A stretch of 64,000 nt of DNA from PALSA-1004 sp963804885 (GCA_963804885.1 CAWDSF010000021.1:434001-498000); one strand, 5' to 3'; positions 29,789-39,179 are shown, counted from the stretch's first letter. Notes: generated by a model not told the origin, from the letters alone. Numbers and translations: made by a program.

Positions 29789-30473
29789 TGCACGCAATGT
29801 AAATGATCACTATCGCGGCAGCCATCACGAACCACTGGAACGCGTACGCATAGTGCTTGTCGATGCCGAGATCCGGTGCGCTCCATTCGCGTACGAGCCC
29901 GTCATCAAGCTTGCTGTCCTGCTGGATGACTACCGGCTGGAGCGCAATGGGCACCGTCGCGCGATAGCGCTCGAGCGTCAGGTTTTGCCACACGTTGCCT
30001 TCGACCGTTTTGGTCGAGAGCTCGAGGTAGCGCTTGCTCGGCGCGGTCGCGAGACCGGTGATCCGCACCGTCTGCGCAGGCGTCGCAATCTGCGGCAGAG
30101 TGCCGCGCGAACCGGTGCCCGCGACCCAGCCACGATTGACGAGCACATAGCGCTCGCTGCCTTCGATCTTGAGCGGCATTACGACGTAATAGCCGACGGC
30201 CCCGCGCACGATGCGGTTGTCGATCAGCACTGCGTACTTCGGCTCGAAGCGTCCGCTCACCTCCACGCGCCGCCATACCACGTCGTCGGCCCTGACTTCT
30301 GCCCCCGTCAAGCCGATCGGCGCATCGTGGCTGGCCGTGTCGATGCGCTGCGCGAGCGCCGCTTTCTCGTGTCCCCTCCCGAGCTGCCAGTTGCCGAGCG
30401 CCACGGTCGCGACGACGCCGGCGATTGCCGCCAGTGTCGGCCATAAGGAGGTGCGGAACCGGTAACGAGCCAT
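29769..30473 (-). CDS. SURF1-family oxidase assembly protein
   Basis: 234 residues with a helix at each end (LAAIAGVVATVALGNWQLGR and FVMAAAIVIIYIACNVR) and an extracytoplasmic domain between, the SURF1 plan. GNWQLGRGHEKAAL, YVVMPLKIEGSERYVLVNRGWV and KHYAYAFQWFVMA are conserved family stretches. SURF1 proteins help bring heme a into subunit I. The end overlaps the start of the next gene by 20 bases. The upstream neighbour is divergent. Confidence 0.93.
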   Translation of the reverse strand: MARYRFRTSLWPTLAAIAGVVATVALGNWQLGRGHEKAALAQRIDTASHDAPIGLTGAEVRADDVVWRRVEVSGRFEPKYAVLIDNRIVRGAVGYYVVMPLKIEGSERYVLVNRGWVAGTGSRGTLPQIATPAQTVRITGLATAPSKRYLELSTKTVEGNVWQNLTLERYRATVPIALQPVVIQQDSKLDDGLVREWSAPDLGIDKHYAYAFQWFVMAAAIVIIYIACNVRKNA

Positions 30474-30525
30474 CGCTGGTCAGTGTACGCGCGCTGGGCT
30501 ACACTCGCCGCGAGCGAGTCCGCAA

Positions 30526-30720
30526 TTGAAAATCATCGTCTGGATATTCATCTTCCTGATCCTGGCCAGCCTGGGCTCGGCGCTGTTTTTCCTTGTCAAG
30601 GATAAAGGCACTTCGACACGCACCGCCAAGGCGCTGACCTGGCGCGTCGTGTTTTCGATCACTCTCTTTATGCTGCTGATGCTCGCTTACCATTTCGGCT
30701 TCATCGACTCGAAGCTCTAG
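30526..30720 (+). CDS. Twin transmembrane protein (DUF2909)
   Basis: 64 residues, two membrane helices (IVWIFIFLILASLGSALFFL and VVFSITLFMLLMLAYHFGF) joined by a basic loop KDKGTSTRTAKALTWR. This is the small DUF2909 protein found near cytochrome oxidase genes in beta- and gammaproteobacteria. Its role is unknown. The start is TTG at 30526; no ATG or GTG is available upstream without losing the helix. It is the only plus-strand gene in the cox region and ends right at the terminator of the opposite strand. Confidence 0.8.
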   Translation: MKIIVWIFIFLILASLGSALFFLVKDKGTSTRTAKALTWRVVFSITLFMLLMLAYHFGFIDSKL

Positions 30721-30748
30721 AAAAAAAACGCCGCACCATCGGTGCGGC
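30721..30748 (-). terminator. Rho-independent terminator of the coxB-to-coxC transcript
   Basis: On the minus strand, GCCGCACC pairs perfectly with GGTGCGGC (30748-30730) around a GAT loop and is followed by a G and eight T (30728-30721). It lies about 50 bases past the ctaE stop and ends the oxidase subunit operon. Confidence 0.9.
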
Positions 30749-30798
30749 GCTGATTCCCTTCGCGGGAACCTCCCCCTCTTGTCCGATTCGCGCCGGTC

Positions 30799-31647
30799 TT
30801 AGAGCCAGTACACGAGCACAAACAGCAGCAGCCACACGACGTCGACGAAGTGCCAGTACCAGGCGACGCCTTCAAAGCCGAAGTGGTGCTCCGCGGTGAA
30901 ATGGCCGGCAATGCAGCGGCCGAGTATCACGATGAGCATCAGCGTGCCGACCGTTACGTGAAACCCGTGAAAGCCGGTCAGCATGAAAAACGTCGAGCCG
31001 TACGCGCCGGTCGTCAGCTTGAGGTTCAAGTCCGTATAGGCCTCATGATATTCGTACGCCTGCAGGCCCAGAAACGTCATGCCCAACGCAATGGTCAGGA
31101 AGAGACCGATGATCAGCTGCGTGCGGTTGTTCTTGAGCAGTCCCCAGTGGGCGATCGTCACTGTTACGCCGGAGGTCAACAGGATCAGCGTATTGAGCGC
31201 GGGCACGCCCCACGCCGCCATGGGCGTGAATTTATCGGCCAGGCCCGGCCCGGCGGTCGGCCATTGCGCGACGAAGTCCGGCCAGATCAACTTGTGGTCC
31301 AGGTCGCCCAGCCACGGCACCGACAGCACGCGCATGTAGAACAGCGCACCGAAGAAAGCCGCGAAGAACATGACCTCGGAAAAAATGAACCAGCTCATGC
31401 CCCAGCGGAACGACGTGTCGACCTGCTTGTTGTAGCTGCCGCCTTCGCTTTCGTGGGCGACCGTGCCGAACCAGCCGAACATCATGTAGAAGAGCGTGCA
31501 CACGCCGAATATCAGCAGGAACTTGCCCCACGTCGCCTCGTTCATCCATAGCGCGGCGCCGAACGCCATGCACAGCAGCGCCAGCGAGCCGAAAATCGGC
31601 CACCGCGACGGGTCCGGAATGAAGTAACGCGCTGATTGGTTCATCAT
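30799..31647 (-). CDS. ctaE: Cytochrome c oxidase subunit III
   Basis: 282 residues with seven membrane helices. YFIPDPSRWPIFGS opens the protein. RWGMSWFIFSEVMFFAAFFGALFY carries the conserved glutamate, HWGLLKNNRTQL and EYHEAYTDLNLKLTTGAYGSTFFMLTGFHGFHV are standard, and FEGVAWYWHFVDVVWLLLFVLVY ends it. Subunit III stabilises proton uptake in the aa3 oxidase. It is the last gene before the terminator at 30721-30748. Confidence 0.97.
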   Translation of the reverse strand: MMNQSARYFIPDPSRWPIFGSLALLCMAFGAALWMNEATWGKFLLIFGVCTLFYMMFGWFGTVAHESEGGSYNKQVDTSFRWGMSWFIFSEVMFFAAFFGALFYMRVLSVPWLGDLDHKLIWPDFVAQWPTAGPGLADKFTPMAAWGVPALNTLILLTSGVTVTIAHWGLLKNNRTQLIIGLFLTIALGMTFLGLQAYEYHEAYTDLNLKLTTGAYGSTFFMLTGFHGFHVTVGTLMLIVILGRCIAGHFTAEHHFGFEGVAWYWHFVDVVWLLLFVLVYWL

Positions 31648-31700
31648 GGTGCTGTCTCCCTCGTAGCTTTAAATTTCAATTTCCCGCCGATTGTCGGTAA

Positions 31701-31913
31701 TTAGCTGATGATGAAATGCACCAGCGTGACAAGACTCAATACCAGCACGATCGCGCCGATGATGCCCGCGATGATGACCTGCGCGGGCTTCAGCGTTACC
31801 GCGTCCTTCTCGTATTCCGCGCGGCGGCGGATGCCGAGAAACGACCAGAATACCGCCTTGATCACCTGCAGCGGTGTGGCGCCCGGGGGTTTCTGCGCTT
31901 GCGCCATGTCCAT
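31701..31913 (-). CDS. Small DUF2970 membrane protein
   Basis: 70 residues: a short N-terminal stretch (AQAQKPPGATPLQVIKAVFWSFLGIRRR) followed by one membrane helix (VIIAGIIGAIVLVLSLVTLVHF). This matches the DUF2970 family, which sits between ctaG and ctaE in betaproteobacteria. Its function is not known. ATG 31913 overlaps the ctaG stop by one base (TGATG). A longer open frame extends upstream to 32228 but is antigenic to nothing known and is only the shadow of ctaG. Confidence 0.8.
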   Translation of the reverse strand: MDMAQAQKPPGATPLQVIKAVFWSFLGIRRRAEYEKDAVTLKPAQVIIAGIIGAIVLVLSLVTLVHFIIS

Positions 31914-32458
31914 CAGCTGGCTTTCTTGGCCGTGCCTTCGATTTCGAAAAACGAATACGACAGCGTAATCGTGTTGACGTCGCCGGGCAGTCCCTGCTCG
32001 ATCACGAATACGACGGGCATCTGCCGCGCTTCGCCGGGCTGCAGCGTCTGCTGCGTAAAGCAGAAGCATTCGAGCTTCTTGAAATAGCGCACGGCCAGTT
32101 GCGGGCCGTAGCTCGGAATCGCCTGGCCGGTGACCGCGCGATCGGACGTATTGCGTATCTCGTACACCACCGTCGTCAATTCGCCGGGGTGCACTTCCAC
32201 GCTCGACTGCAGCGGGCGGAAGGTCCACGGCAGCTTGCCGCTCAGGTTGGAGTCGAGCTGGATGCGCACCAGGCGGGCGGCGTCGACCTGCGTGTTGCCG
32301 ACCGCGTCGGCCTTCAGCACGTTGTTGACCCCCGTGACTTCACAGATTTTCTGATAGAACGGAATCAGCGCGAAGCCAAACCCGAACATGGCCGCGGCGA
32401 CGATGGTGAGCTTCTTCATCGTCAGCAGGTTCGACTGCGTTTGAGTCTGGGTCACCAT
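31913..32458 (-). CDS. ctaG: Cytochrome c oxidase assembly protein CtaG (Cox11), copper delivery to CuB
   Basis: 181 residues with a single N-terminal helix (LTIVAAAMFGFGFALIPFY) and a periplasmic immunoglobulin-like domain. YFKKLECFCFTQQTLQPGE contains the CFCF copper-binding motif, and an additional cysteine sits in QKICEVTG just outside the membrane. RPLQSSVEVHPGELTTVVYEIRN is the usual middle. CtaG delivers copper to the CuB centre of subunit I. It overlaps the small genes on both sides by a few bases. Confidence 0.95.
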   Translation of the reverse strand: MVTQTQTQSNLLTMKKLTIVAAAMFGFGFALIPFYQKICEVTGVNNVLKADAVGNTQVDAARLVRIQLDSNLSGKLPWTFRPLQSSVEVHPGELTTVVYEIRNTSDRAVTGQAIPSYGPQLAVRYFKKLECFCFTQQTLQPGEARQMPVVFVIEQGLPGDVNTITLSYSFFEIEGTAKKAS

Positions 32459-32565
32459 AGCCAGTGCCGCACGATAACGGCGAGGAAAAACAGGGCCGCG
32501 ATGGCAGCCAGGATCAGGGCTGTCCGGTATTTCCCCGGGTGTTCCTGCGCCATCGCAGTGCTCAT
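32452..32565 (-). CDS. Cytochrome oxidase small assembly protein
   Basis: 37 residues: AQEHPGKYRTALILAAIAALFFLAVIVRHWLW with one membrane helix. It matches in size and pattern the tiny protein called cytochrome oxidase small assembly protein between ctaD and ctaG in betaproteobacteria. The ATG at 32565 overlaps the ctaD stop (TAATG), and its stop overlaps the ctaG start, so all three are translationally coupled. Confidence 0.75.
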   Translation of the reverse strand: MSTAMAQEHPGKYRTALILAAIAALFFLAVIVRHWLW

Positions 32566-34154
32566 TACTTGACGACCGGCGGCGTCTCGAAACTGTGATA
32601 CGGCGGCGGCGAGCTCAACGTCCATTCGAGCGTATCCGCGCCTTCCCACGGCTTGTCCGGCGCTTTTTCGCCGGCACCCCGCGCGCATTTCACGACGCCC
32701 AACACGAACAGGAGCTGCGACAGGCCAAAACCGAACGCGCCGATCGACGCGATCATGTTGAAGTCGGCAAACTGCATCGCGTAATCGGGAATCCGCCGCG
32801 GCATGCCGGCCAGGCCCAGGAAGTGCATCGGGAAGAACGTGAGATTGAAGAAAATCATCGACAGCCAGAAATGCCATTTACCGAGCGTCTCGTCGTACAT
32901 GTGGCCGGTCCACTTCGGCAGCCAGAAATAGGTGCCGGCGAATATGGCGAACAGCGAGCCGGCGACCAGCACGTAGTGGAAATGCGCGACTACGTAATAG
33001 GTGTCCTGCAGCTGGATGTCGACCGGCGTGATGGCGAGGATGAGCCCGGTAAAGCCGCCCATCGAGAACACGAAAATGAAACCGACCGCGAACAGCATCG
33101 GCGTCTCGAACGTCATCGAGCCCTTCCACATCGTCGCGATCCAGTTGAACACTTTGACCCCGGTCGGCACCGCGATCAGCATGGTCGCAAACATGAAGAA
33201 GAGCTGCCCCGCCGCCGGCATGCCGGTGGTGAACATGTGGTGTGCCCACACGATGAAGCTCAGGATCGCGATCGACGACGTCGCGTAGACCATCGACGCA
33301 TAGCCGAACAGCGGCTTGCGCGCGAACGCCGGTATCACCTGCGACACGATGCCGAACGCCGGCAGAATCATGATGTAAACCTCGGGGTGGCCAAAGAACC
33401 AGAAAATGTGCTGGAACATGACCGGGTCGCCGCCGCCGGCGGCGTTGAAGAAATTGGTGCCGAAATGGCGGTCGGTCAGGACCATCGTGATCGCACCGGC
33501 GAGCACGGGCATCACCGCGATCAGCAGGTAAGCGGTGATCAGCCACGTCCACACGAACAGCGGCATTTTCATCAGCGTCATGCCCGGCGCGCGCATGTTG
33601 AGAATGGTGGTGACGATGTTGATCGAGCCCATGATCGACGACGCGCCCATGATGTGCAGCGCGAAAATACCCAAGTCCATGCCGGGCCCCATCTGGGTCG
33701 ACAGCGGCGCATAAATGGTCCAGCCCGCGGCAGGTGCGCCGCCCGGCACGAAGAACGACACGACGAGCAGCGTCGCCGCCGGCGGCAGCAGCCAGAAGCT
33801 CCAGTTGTTCATGCGCGCGAACGCCATGTCGGGCGCGCCTATCATCATCGGGATCTGCCAGTTCGCGAAGCCGACGAACGCCGGCATGATCGCGCCGAAC
33901 ACCATGATGAGGCCGTGCATGGTCGTGAGCTCGTTGAAGAATTCCGGGCGCCAGAACTGCAGGCCGGGCTGGAACAATTCGGCGCGGATGCCGAACGCGA
34001 GCATGCCGCCGACGAAAAACATCGTCAGGCTGAATATCAAGTACAGCGTGCCGATGTCTTTGTGGTTGGTCGTCTGGACCCACCGCATGATCCCCGACGG
34101 GTGGTGCGCGTGCGCGTCGTGGCCGTGATCGTGTGCTGCGTCTGCGTATGCCAT
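32565..34154 (-). CDS. ctaD: Cytochrome c oxidase subunit I (aa3 type)
   Basis: 529 residues, twelve membrane helices. TTMHGLIMVFGAIMPAFVGF holds the first heme a ligand. FWFFGHPEVYIMILPAFG holds the CuB histidine cross-linked to tyrosine and the glutamate of D-channel (A1-type) oxidases. FIVWAHHMFTTGM gives the other CuB histidines, and YYVVAHFHYVLVAG gives the heme a3 and a ligands. The N-terminus is His/Asp-rich (HDHGHDAHAHH), which may bind metal. It is the catalytic subunit reducing oxygen to water. Confidence 0.98.
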   Translation of the reverse strand: MAYADAAHDHGHDAHAHHPSGIMRWVQTTNHKDIGTLYLIFSLTMFFVGGMLAFGIRAELFQPGLQFWRPEFFNELTTMHGLIMVFGAIMPAFVGFANWQIPMMIGAPDMAFARMNNWSFWLLPPAATLLVVSFFVPGGAPAAGWTIYAPLSTQMGPGMDLGIFALHIMGASSIMGSINIVTTILNMRAPGMTLMKMPLFVWTWLITAYLLIAVMPVLAGAITMVLTDRHFGTNFFNAAGGGDPVMFQHIFWFFGHPEVYIMILPAFGIVSQVIPAFARKPLFGYASMVYATSSIAILSFIVWAHHMFTTGMPAAGQLFFMFATMLIAVPTGVKVFNWIATMWKGSMTFETPMLFAVGFIFVFSMGGFTGLILAITPVDIQLQDTYYVVAHFHYVLVAGSLFAIFAGTYFWLPKWTGHMYDETLGKWHFWLSMIFFNLTFFPMHFLGLAGMPRRIPDYAMQFADFNMIASIGAFGFGLSQLLFVLGVVKCARGAGEKAPDKPWEGADTLEWTLSSPPPYHSFETPPVVK

Positions 34155-34199
34155 TAGACTCTCCTGCGTGTTCGTATTGAGTTGCGGTCGGCGCGCTGC

Positions 34200-35270
34200 T
34201 TACTTGGCGGCTGCCGCGAGATAATCGACCGTCGCTTTGATCAGCGCATCGGGCAGGTCGGTCGCGCCGCCTTTGGGCGGCATCGCCTTGAAGCCTTCCA
34301 GCGCGTGCTTGTAAAGCGTTTCCGGACCTTGCTTTATGCGCGGCTCCCAAGCTGCCTTGTCCCCCAGTTTCGGCGCGCCGGCGACGCCGGCGCCATGGCA
34401 GGCCACGCAATATTTCTCGTAAACCGCCTTCGGGTCCATGCTGCCGGATGCCGCCGCGTTGGCAGCGGTCTTTTTCTTCTGCTCGTCGAGCCACACCGCG
34501 TATTTTTCCGGCTCGACCGCTTCGACGACAATGGGCATGAAACCATGCTCTTTGCCGCAGAGCTCGGCACACTGGCCGCGGTAGACGCCCGCTTTATCCG
34601 CTTTGAACCAGGTATCGCGCACAAAGCCGGGAATCGCATCCTGCTTGATGCCCAGGGCCGGCACCCACCATGCATGAATCACGTCGTTGGCCGTAAGAAT
34701 GACGCGCACCTTCTTGCCCACCGGCACGACCACCGGATTGTCGACTTCCAGCAGATAGTTGGCATAGCCTTTGCGCTTCTCGTATCCGGCGGGGGAGTTG
34801 TCGGTGATCATCTCGCGCGGAGTAGCGAGACTGCTGTAAAAGCTCACCCCCTCCTGCAGATAGTCGTAACCCCATTTCCACTGGTAGCCCGTGACCTTGA
34901 TCGTCAGGTCGGGGTTGGAGGTGTCTTTCATCGCAATGATGGTCTTGGCCGCCGGTATTGCCATGCCGATCAGGATCAGAAACGGCACTATGGTCCAGAT
35001 GATTTCGACGGTGGTGTTTTCGTGGAATTGCTCAGCTTTATGGCCGACCGACTTGCGATGCATGATGATCGAATAGGTCATCGCGCCGAAGACGACCACG
35101 AAAATCACGCAGCAGATCACGAAGATCAGCGTGTGCAGATCGTAGATTTCTTGCGCGATGATGGTTTGCGGCGGCGGCAGGTTGTATTTGCTGTCGGCCG
35201 CGAATGCCGGCACCACGGTGCCGGCTGCTGCGGCAGCTACCGCAAAACGCTCAATCCACTTACTGATCAT
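34200..35270 (-). CDS. ctaC: Cytochrome c oxidase subunit II fused to a C-terminal cytochrome c domain
   Basis: 356 residues. A signal peptide (AVAAAAAGTVVPAFAA) is followed by two helices (LIFVICCVIFVVVFGAMTY and IVPFLILIGMAIPAAKTI). The cupredoxin domain carries the CuA site: HAWWVPALG, then YRGQCAELCGKEHGFM. After a short Ala/Lys linker, YEKYCVACHGAGVAGAPKLG is a class I cytochrome c domain with a CxxCH heme site, and GFKAMPPKGG supplies the methionine. The fusion gives the oxidase its own heme c, typical of caa3-like enzymes in this class. ATG 35270 fits the signal peptide. Confidence 0.96.
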   Translation of the reverse strand: MISKWIERFAVAAAAAGTVVPAFAADSKYNLPPPQTIIAQEIYDLHTLIFVICCVIFVVVFGAMTYSIIMHRKSVGHKAEQFHENTTVEIIWTIVPFLILIGMAIPAAKTIIAMKDTSNPDLTIKVTGYQWKWGYDYLQEGVSFYSSLATPREMITDNSPAGYEKRKGYANYLLEVDNPVVVPVGKKVRVILTANDVIHAWWVPALGIKQDAIPGFVRDTWFKADKAGVYRGQCAELCGKEHGFMPIVVEAVEPEKYAVWLDEQKKKTAANAAASGSMDPKAVYEKYCVACHGAGVAGAPKLGDKAAWEPRIKQGPETLYKHALEGFKAMPPKGGATDLPDALIKATVDYLAAAAK

Positions 35271-35625
35271 GCTTGACTCCAACGGTGCGTTAAATTCGTT
35301 GCGGTAAAGCCGGTCACTGGCCGCGCCGGGGTTGCGCGCATGTGCGACCGCTGCCGCTGGGCGGTCGTGCATGCGAATCCAGTGCGAGGATTCGGCCGCG
35401 AGGAGCCGGCCAGAATTTGGCGGGGTGAGGTTGCGATAGTCCGGCATTGCACAACGGACCCGCCTCCCATTCGCCACACCCCATTGAACTGCCCTCGATT
35501 TCCAGCCTAACGTGCGAAAAACACGTGGAATTTATCATATAGGCGACGGTGTGCGCAAACCTTAGCCCAGTGAATTCGTCAGGTTTGCGCCGGCGCTCAC
35601 GCCGGTTCGCGAAGCGCGCAGACTT
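35271..35625. other. Intergenic region between ctaC and bioD with a 9-bp inverted repeat
   Basis: No gene is seen in this 355-base stretch. On the minus strand it is the upstream region of ctaC. GCGCAAACC at 35553-35561 and GGTTTGCGC at 35582-35590 are perfect inverted repeats 20 bases apart. Touching the second arm, CCGGCG at 35590-35595 pairs with CGCCGG at 35600-35605. An AT-rich patch on the minus strand at 35540-35529 (TATGATAAAT) is a possible -10 region for ctaC, which would give a leader of roughly 250 bases. There is no T run for a terminator of bioD. Confidence 0.5.
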
Positions 35626-36325
35626 TTAGCTTAAACCAGTCAAATCGAGCTGCGCGGCAACCTGCCGGAAGTCCGGCGCGGCGACGAACGGGAGCGTCGC
35701 GAGCAGCGGTGCGGCGAGCCGTTCAGCGAGCGCCGCGACGTTCTCGCGGGCAGCCGGCATTGCAGGCATCGATCTGGTTCGAAACCCAGCCGGCGAGCTT
35801 CAAGCCGCGCGCGCTTATGGCCTGCGCGGTCAACAGCGCGTGGTTCAAGCAGCCCAGCCGCACGCCCACCACCAGCACCACCGGCAAACCGAGCAGCCCG
35901 GCAACGTCGGCGGTGGTTTCATGGCTGTTGAGCGGCACGCAAAATCCACCCGCGCCCTCGACGACGACTCGATCTGCGCCCGCGGAAAGCGATGCGTATG
36001 CACGAACGATGCGCTCGAGATCGATCGTGATGCCGGCTTGGGACGCGGCAATGTGCGGCGCGATCGCCGGCTCGAAACAATAGGGATTGATCAGCGCGGA
36101 GGCGGCGGTGACGTTGCCGGCGGCCCGCAATTGCTCGACGTCTTCGTTGTTGAAGCCTGCGGCGTGCCGCACGGCGCCGGCAGCGACCGGCTTCATCCCC
36201 ACGGCGCGGTGCCCCGCGCGCGCGAACGCGTGCAGCAACGCGCACGCGACGAGTGTCTTGCCGACGCCGGTATCCGTGCCGGTGATGAAGTAGCCGCGCG
36301 CGGGTGCTGGCTGGATACTCGTCAT
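35626..36325 (-). CDS. bioD: Dethiobiotin synthetase, one frameshift
   Basis: Closes the ureido ring of dethiobiotin using CO2 and ATP. FITGTDTGVGKTLVACALLHAF is the P-loop, GMKPVAAGA and NPYCFEPAIAPHIAA bind diaminopelargonate, and VVVEGAGGFCVPLNS is the conserved third motif. A frame change near 35758 separates NQIDA from MPAARENVAALAERL and the end FRQVAAQLDLTGLS at 35626. About 232 residues repaired. The ATG overlaps the bioC stop by four bases. Last gene of the bio set on the minus strand. Confidence 0.94.
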
Positions 36326-37203
36326 CGCTGACCGTCCCGCAGCGCTTTGATTTCAATCACCGGTTTGCCGTCGCGCGTGGTGCGTGGCTGCGGCAGCCAG
36401 GCGTGCCCATAAACGACTTCGAAAGTCGCGGGCAGCCGGCCGGCCTGCCTGAAACGCTCGTAGTTGCGTTCGACGGCGGCAAGCACCGCGCGCGCCGTCA
36501 TGCCCGGCGGGCGGCCGGTGGTCGAGTTATGCGCGCCGATCGCCTTCAGGTCCCGCATCAGCGCGCGCACGTCCGCATACGTGAGCGTGATGTATTCCAT
36601 GTCCATCACGGGATCGGCGAAGCCCGCGTGGACCAGCATGTCGCCCAGATCGTGCATGTCGATGAAGCGGTTGACGTGCGTGTAGTTGTCGGTTTCGGCG
36701 TAGGCGGCGCGCAATTCGCGCAAAGTGTCGGGACCGAAGGTGCTGAACATCAGCAGCCCGCCGGGCGCCAGCACGCGTTTTAATTCCGCGAACGCGCGCG
36801 GCGGATCGTTCATCCACTGCAGCGCGAGGTTCGACCATGCGAAATCGAAGGCCGCGGTGCGCAGCGGCAACTGCTCGATGTCACCGCACACCGGGACGAC
36901 GTTGCGCCCCAGCACGCTCTTCCACCATGGCGCGCGCGCGCGTGCCTGCCGCACCATGCCCGCCGCGAGGTCCAGCGCGCAGAGCGTCGCGTGCGGAAAG
37001 TGCGCCTGCAGCGCGGCCACCGCATTGCCGGTTCCGCAGCCCGCATCCAGGATCGCCGCGGGCTGCAACTTGATGAACTCGAGCTTAGCCAGCATGCGCC
37101 GGCACACCTCGTGCTGAAGCACCGCAGCGGCGTCATAACCGGGCGCTGCCTTGTCGAATGAGGCGCGCAGCCGGCGTTTGTCGATCGCCGGCGCGCTATC
37201 CAT
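36322..37203 (-). CDS. bioC: Malonyl-ACP O-methyltransferase
   Basis: BioC methylates malonyl-ACP to start pimeloyl synthesis on the fatty-acid machinery. 293 residues. The opening DKRRLRASFDKAAPGYDAAAVLQ is typical of BioC. ILDAGCGTGNAVAALQ is the SAM-binding motif I, and FDFAWSNLALQWMNDPPRAFAEL follows. The ATG at 37203 is chosen; the open frame runs further upstream only as a shadow of bioH. It overlaps bioH by eight bases and bioD by four, a tightly coupled operon. Confidence 0.95.
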   Translation of the reverse strand: MDSAPAIDKRRLRASFDKAAPGYDAAAVLQHEVCRRMLAKLEFIKLQPAAILDAGCGTGNAVAALQAHFPHATLCALDLAAGMVRQARARAPWWKSVLGRNVVPVCGDIEQLPLRTAAFDFAWSNLALQWMNDPPRAFAELKRVLAPGGLLMFSTFGPDTLRELRAAYAETDNYTHVNRFIDMHDLGDMLVHAGFADPVMDMEYITLTYADVRALMRDLKAIGAHNSTTGRPPGMTARAVLAAVERNYERFRQAGRLPATFEVVYGHAWLPQPRTTRDGKPVIEIKALRDGQR

Positions 37204-37940
37204 GGCAGAACTCCGCAATTCGTTGCGCCACGGCGCGCGGTTGCGCGATGAACGGCGCATGCGCGGCGCCTTCGATGACCGCGAGCTCGGCATGGGGCAG
37301 GTTGCGCTGCAGATATTCGCCCGCGCGCAGCGGCACGACCGCATCGTGCTCGCCGTGCACGATCAGCGCAGGCTGCGCAATCGCAGGCAGCGTTGAACGC
37401 AAATCGGTGGTTCTCAATAGCTCCAATCCGCCGACGAGCGCTGCCTGTTCAGACGTGCCGGTGCCCGCGGTGCACGCCTGCAAGTGGCGCGCGACCTTGC
37501 GTGCGGAGGTGTCGCCGCGCGCCTGCAACAGCGCGAATCGCTGCAGCGTGCCGTCGGCATCCTGCGCCAGATCGTGCGCGAAACCGTCGAATACGGCGCG
37601 CTCCATGCCGTGTTCCCAATCCGGGCTGCGCACGAAGCACGGTGTGGTCGCGATCAATACGAGGCGTGCGACCTGACCCGCGTGGGTCGCCGCCCAGTGC
37701 AGTGCCAGCTGGCCGCCCATCGACCATCCGCACACGATCACGCGCGGCGCGCTTGCCGCCGCGATCGCGTCCGACCATCGCGTCGAGCGCGGACGGCCTG
37801 CTCGCCGCGGAGAGTTCAACGTTGTGCACGCGGAAGTTCGCTGTCAGCAGTGCTGCGAGTTCAACCCACACGCTGGCGCGCATGCCCCAGCCGTGCAGCA
37901 GCACGACATCGGGACCGGTGCCGGCGACTGCGGTCTGCAT
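37196..37940 (-). CDS. bioH: Pimeloyl-ACP methyl ester carboxylesterase, one frameshift
   Basis: BioH removes the methyl group added by BioC. An alpha/beta hydrolase: VVLLHGWGMRASVWVELAAL near the start, nucleophile elbow VCGWSMGGQLAL, then LIVHGEHDAVVP with the acid and VIEGAAHAPF with the catalytic histidine. A frame change near 37780 joins LDAMVG to WSDAIAAASAPRVIV. About 247 residues, the normal size. ATG 37940 overlaps the bioF stop by one base. Confidence 0.93.
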
Positions 37941-39098
37941 CAGGAATTTTTTTCGACGTGGCGCAGCGCGTCCACCAGGCGCGCCACATCTTCCGTCGAA
38001 TGAGCGGCCGACAGCGAAATGCGCAGGCGCGCGGTGCCGTCCGGAACGGTGGGCGGCCGGATGGCCGGGACGAGCACGCCGCGCTCGGCCAGCGCGGCAG
38101 ACACGCGCAGAACTTCGGCGTTGCCGCCGACGATCAGGGGTTGTATCGCCGTTGGCGAGGCCATCAATTTCCAGCGCATGCCGTCCAGGCCTGTCTTCAG
38201 CTGCTCGATCAGGCGACCGAGCGTTTCGCGTCGTCCGTCTTCGCGCCGCATGATCTCCAGGCTCGCGAGCAGCGCATGGGCAAGCAGCGGCGGTGTCGCC
38301 GTGGTGTAAATATAGGTGCGCGCATTCTGGATCAGCGTTTCAATCAGATCCGGCGCGCCGGCGACGAATGCGCCCGCCACGCCGGCCGCCTTGCCGAGCG
38401 TCGCCATGTAAACAATGCGCGGCGAGGCCACCTTGAAATGACTCAATACGCCGGCCCCGCCCGCGCCGAGCACGCCGAAGCCATGCGCGTCATCGAGCAG
38501 CAGCCAGGCGTCGAATCGCTCGCACAACTGCAGGAGTTGCGGGACCGGCGCGATGTCGCCGTCCATGCTGAACACGGCATCGGTCACCACGAGCTTGCGG
38601 CGCGCGCGCGACGCTGCGAGCAAGCGCTCGAGCGCGCTCCAAATCGCCGTGCGCGTAACGCCTGAAATTCGCGCGCGACAATTGCGCAGCATCGTTCAGC
38701 GATGCGTGATTGAGTTTGTCGGCGAACACGTCGTCATGGCGGCCGACCAGCGCCGTCACCGTCCCGAGGTTGGCCATGTAACCGGTCGAGAACGACAGCG
38801 CTCGCGGCAGTCCTACGAATTCAGCCAGTGCGGTTTCCAGCCGGTGATGAGCTGTTGTATGGCCAAGTATCAGATGCGATGCACCCGCGCCTATTCCATC
38901 GGTGCGCGCGCCTTCGCACGCGGCGGCAATGAGCCGCGGATCGGCAGCGAGCCCGAGGTAATCGTTGCTGCAGAAAGCAACGTAGTCGCGGCCGTCGACC
39001 ACGACGCGGGCGCTTTGCGGGCTGTCGAGCACGCGGCGCTCGCGGCGCAGGCCGCGCGTCTCGAGCGCGGCGAGATCGGCGGCGAGATCGAAGGACAT
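37940..39098 (-). CDS. bioF: 8-amino-7-oxononanoate synthase, one frameshift
   Basis: PLP enzyme joining pimeloyl-ACP and alanine. YVAFCSNDYLGLAADPRLI and GAGASHLILGHTTAHHRLE are family hallmarks, VVTDAVFSMDGDIAPV and LLLDDAHGFGVLG carry the PLP-binding acidic residue and histidine, and VYMATLGKAAGVAGAFVAG carries the PLP lysine. The frame changes near 38665 between RYAHGDLERA and LERLLAASRARRKLV. About 385 residues when repaired. It is upstream of bioH and downstream of bioB with an 81-base gap. Confidence 0.95.
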
Positions 39099-39179
39099 GT
39101 GACGCAGGAAGCGCTAGGCGGAAGGCGTGTGGTGAGTGAACCGAAGGCGCCGCGACAGCGCGATTTTACGCCTCACTGC

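Noticed and set aside
32595..34157. Long open frame antisense to ctaD (520 codons)
   Set aside because: It is Arg/His-rich with no family features; GC-rich codon bias leaves the opposite strand open.
35553..35590. BirA biotin operator (AAACC...GGTTT)
   Set aside because: The spacing is 20 rather than about 15 bases, the outer bases differ, and the site lies past the end of the bio genes rather than at their promoter.
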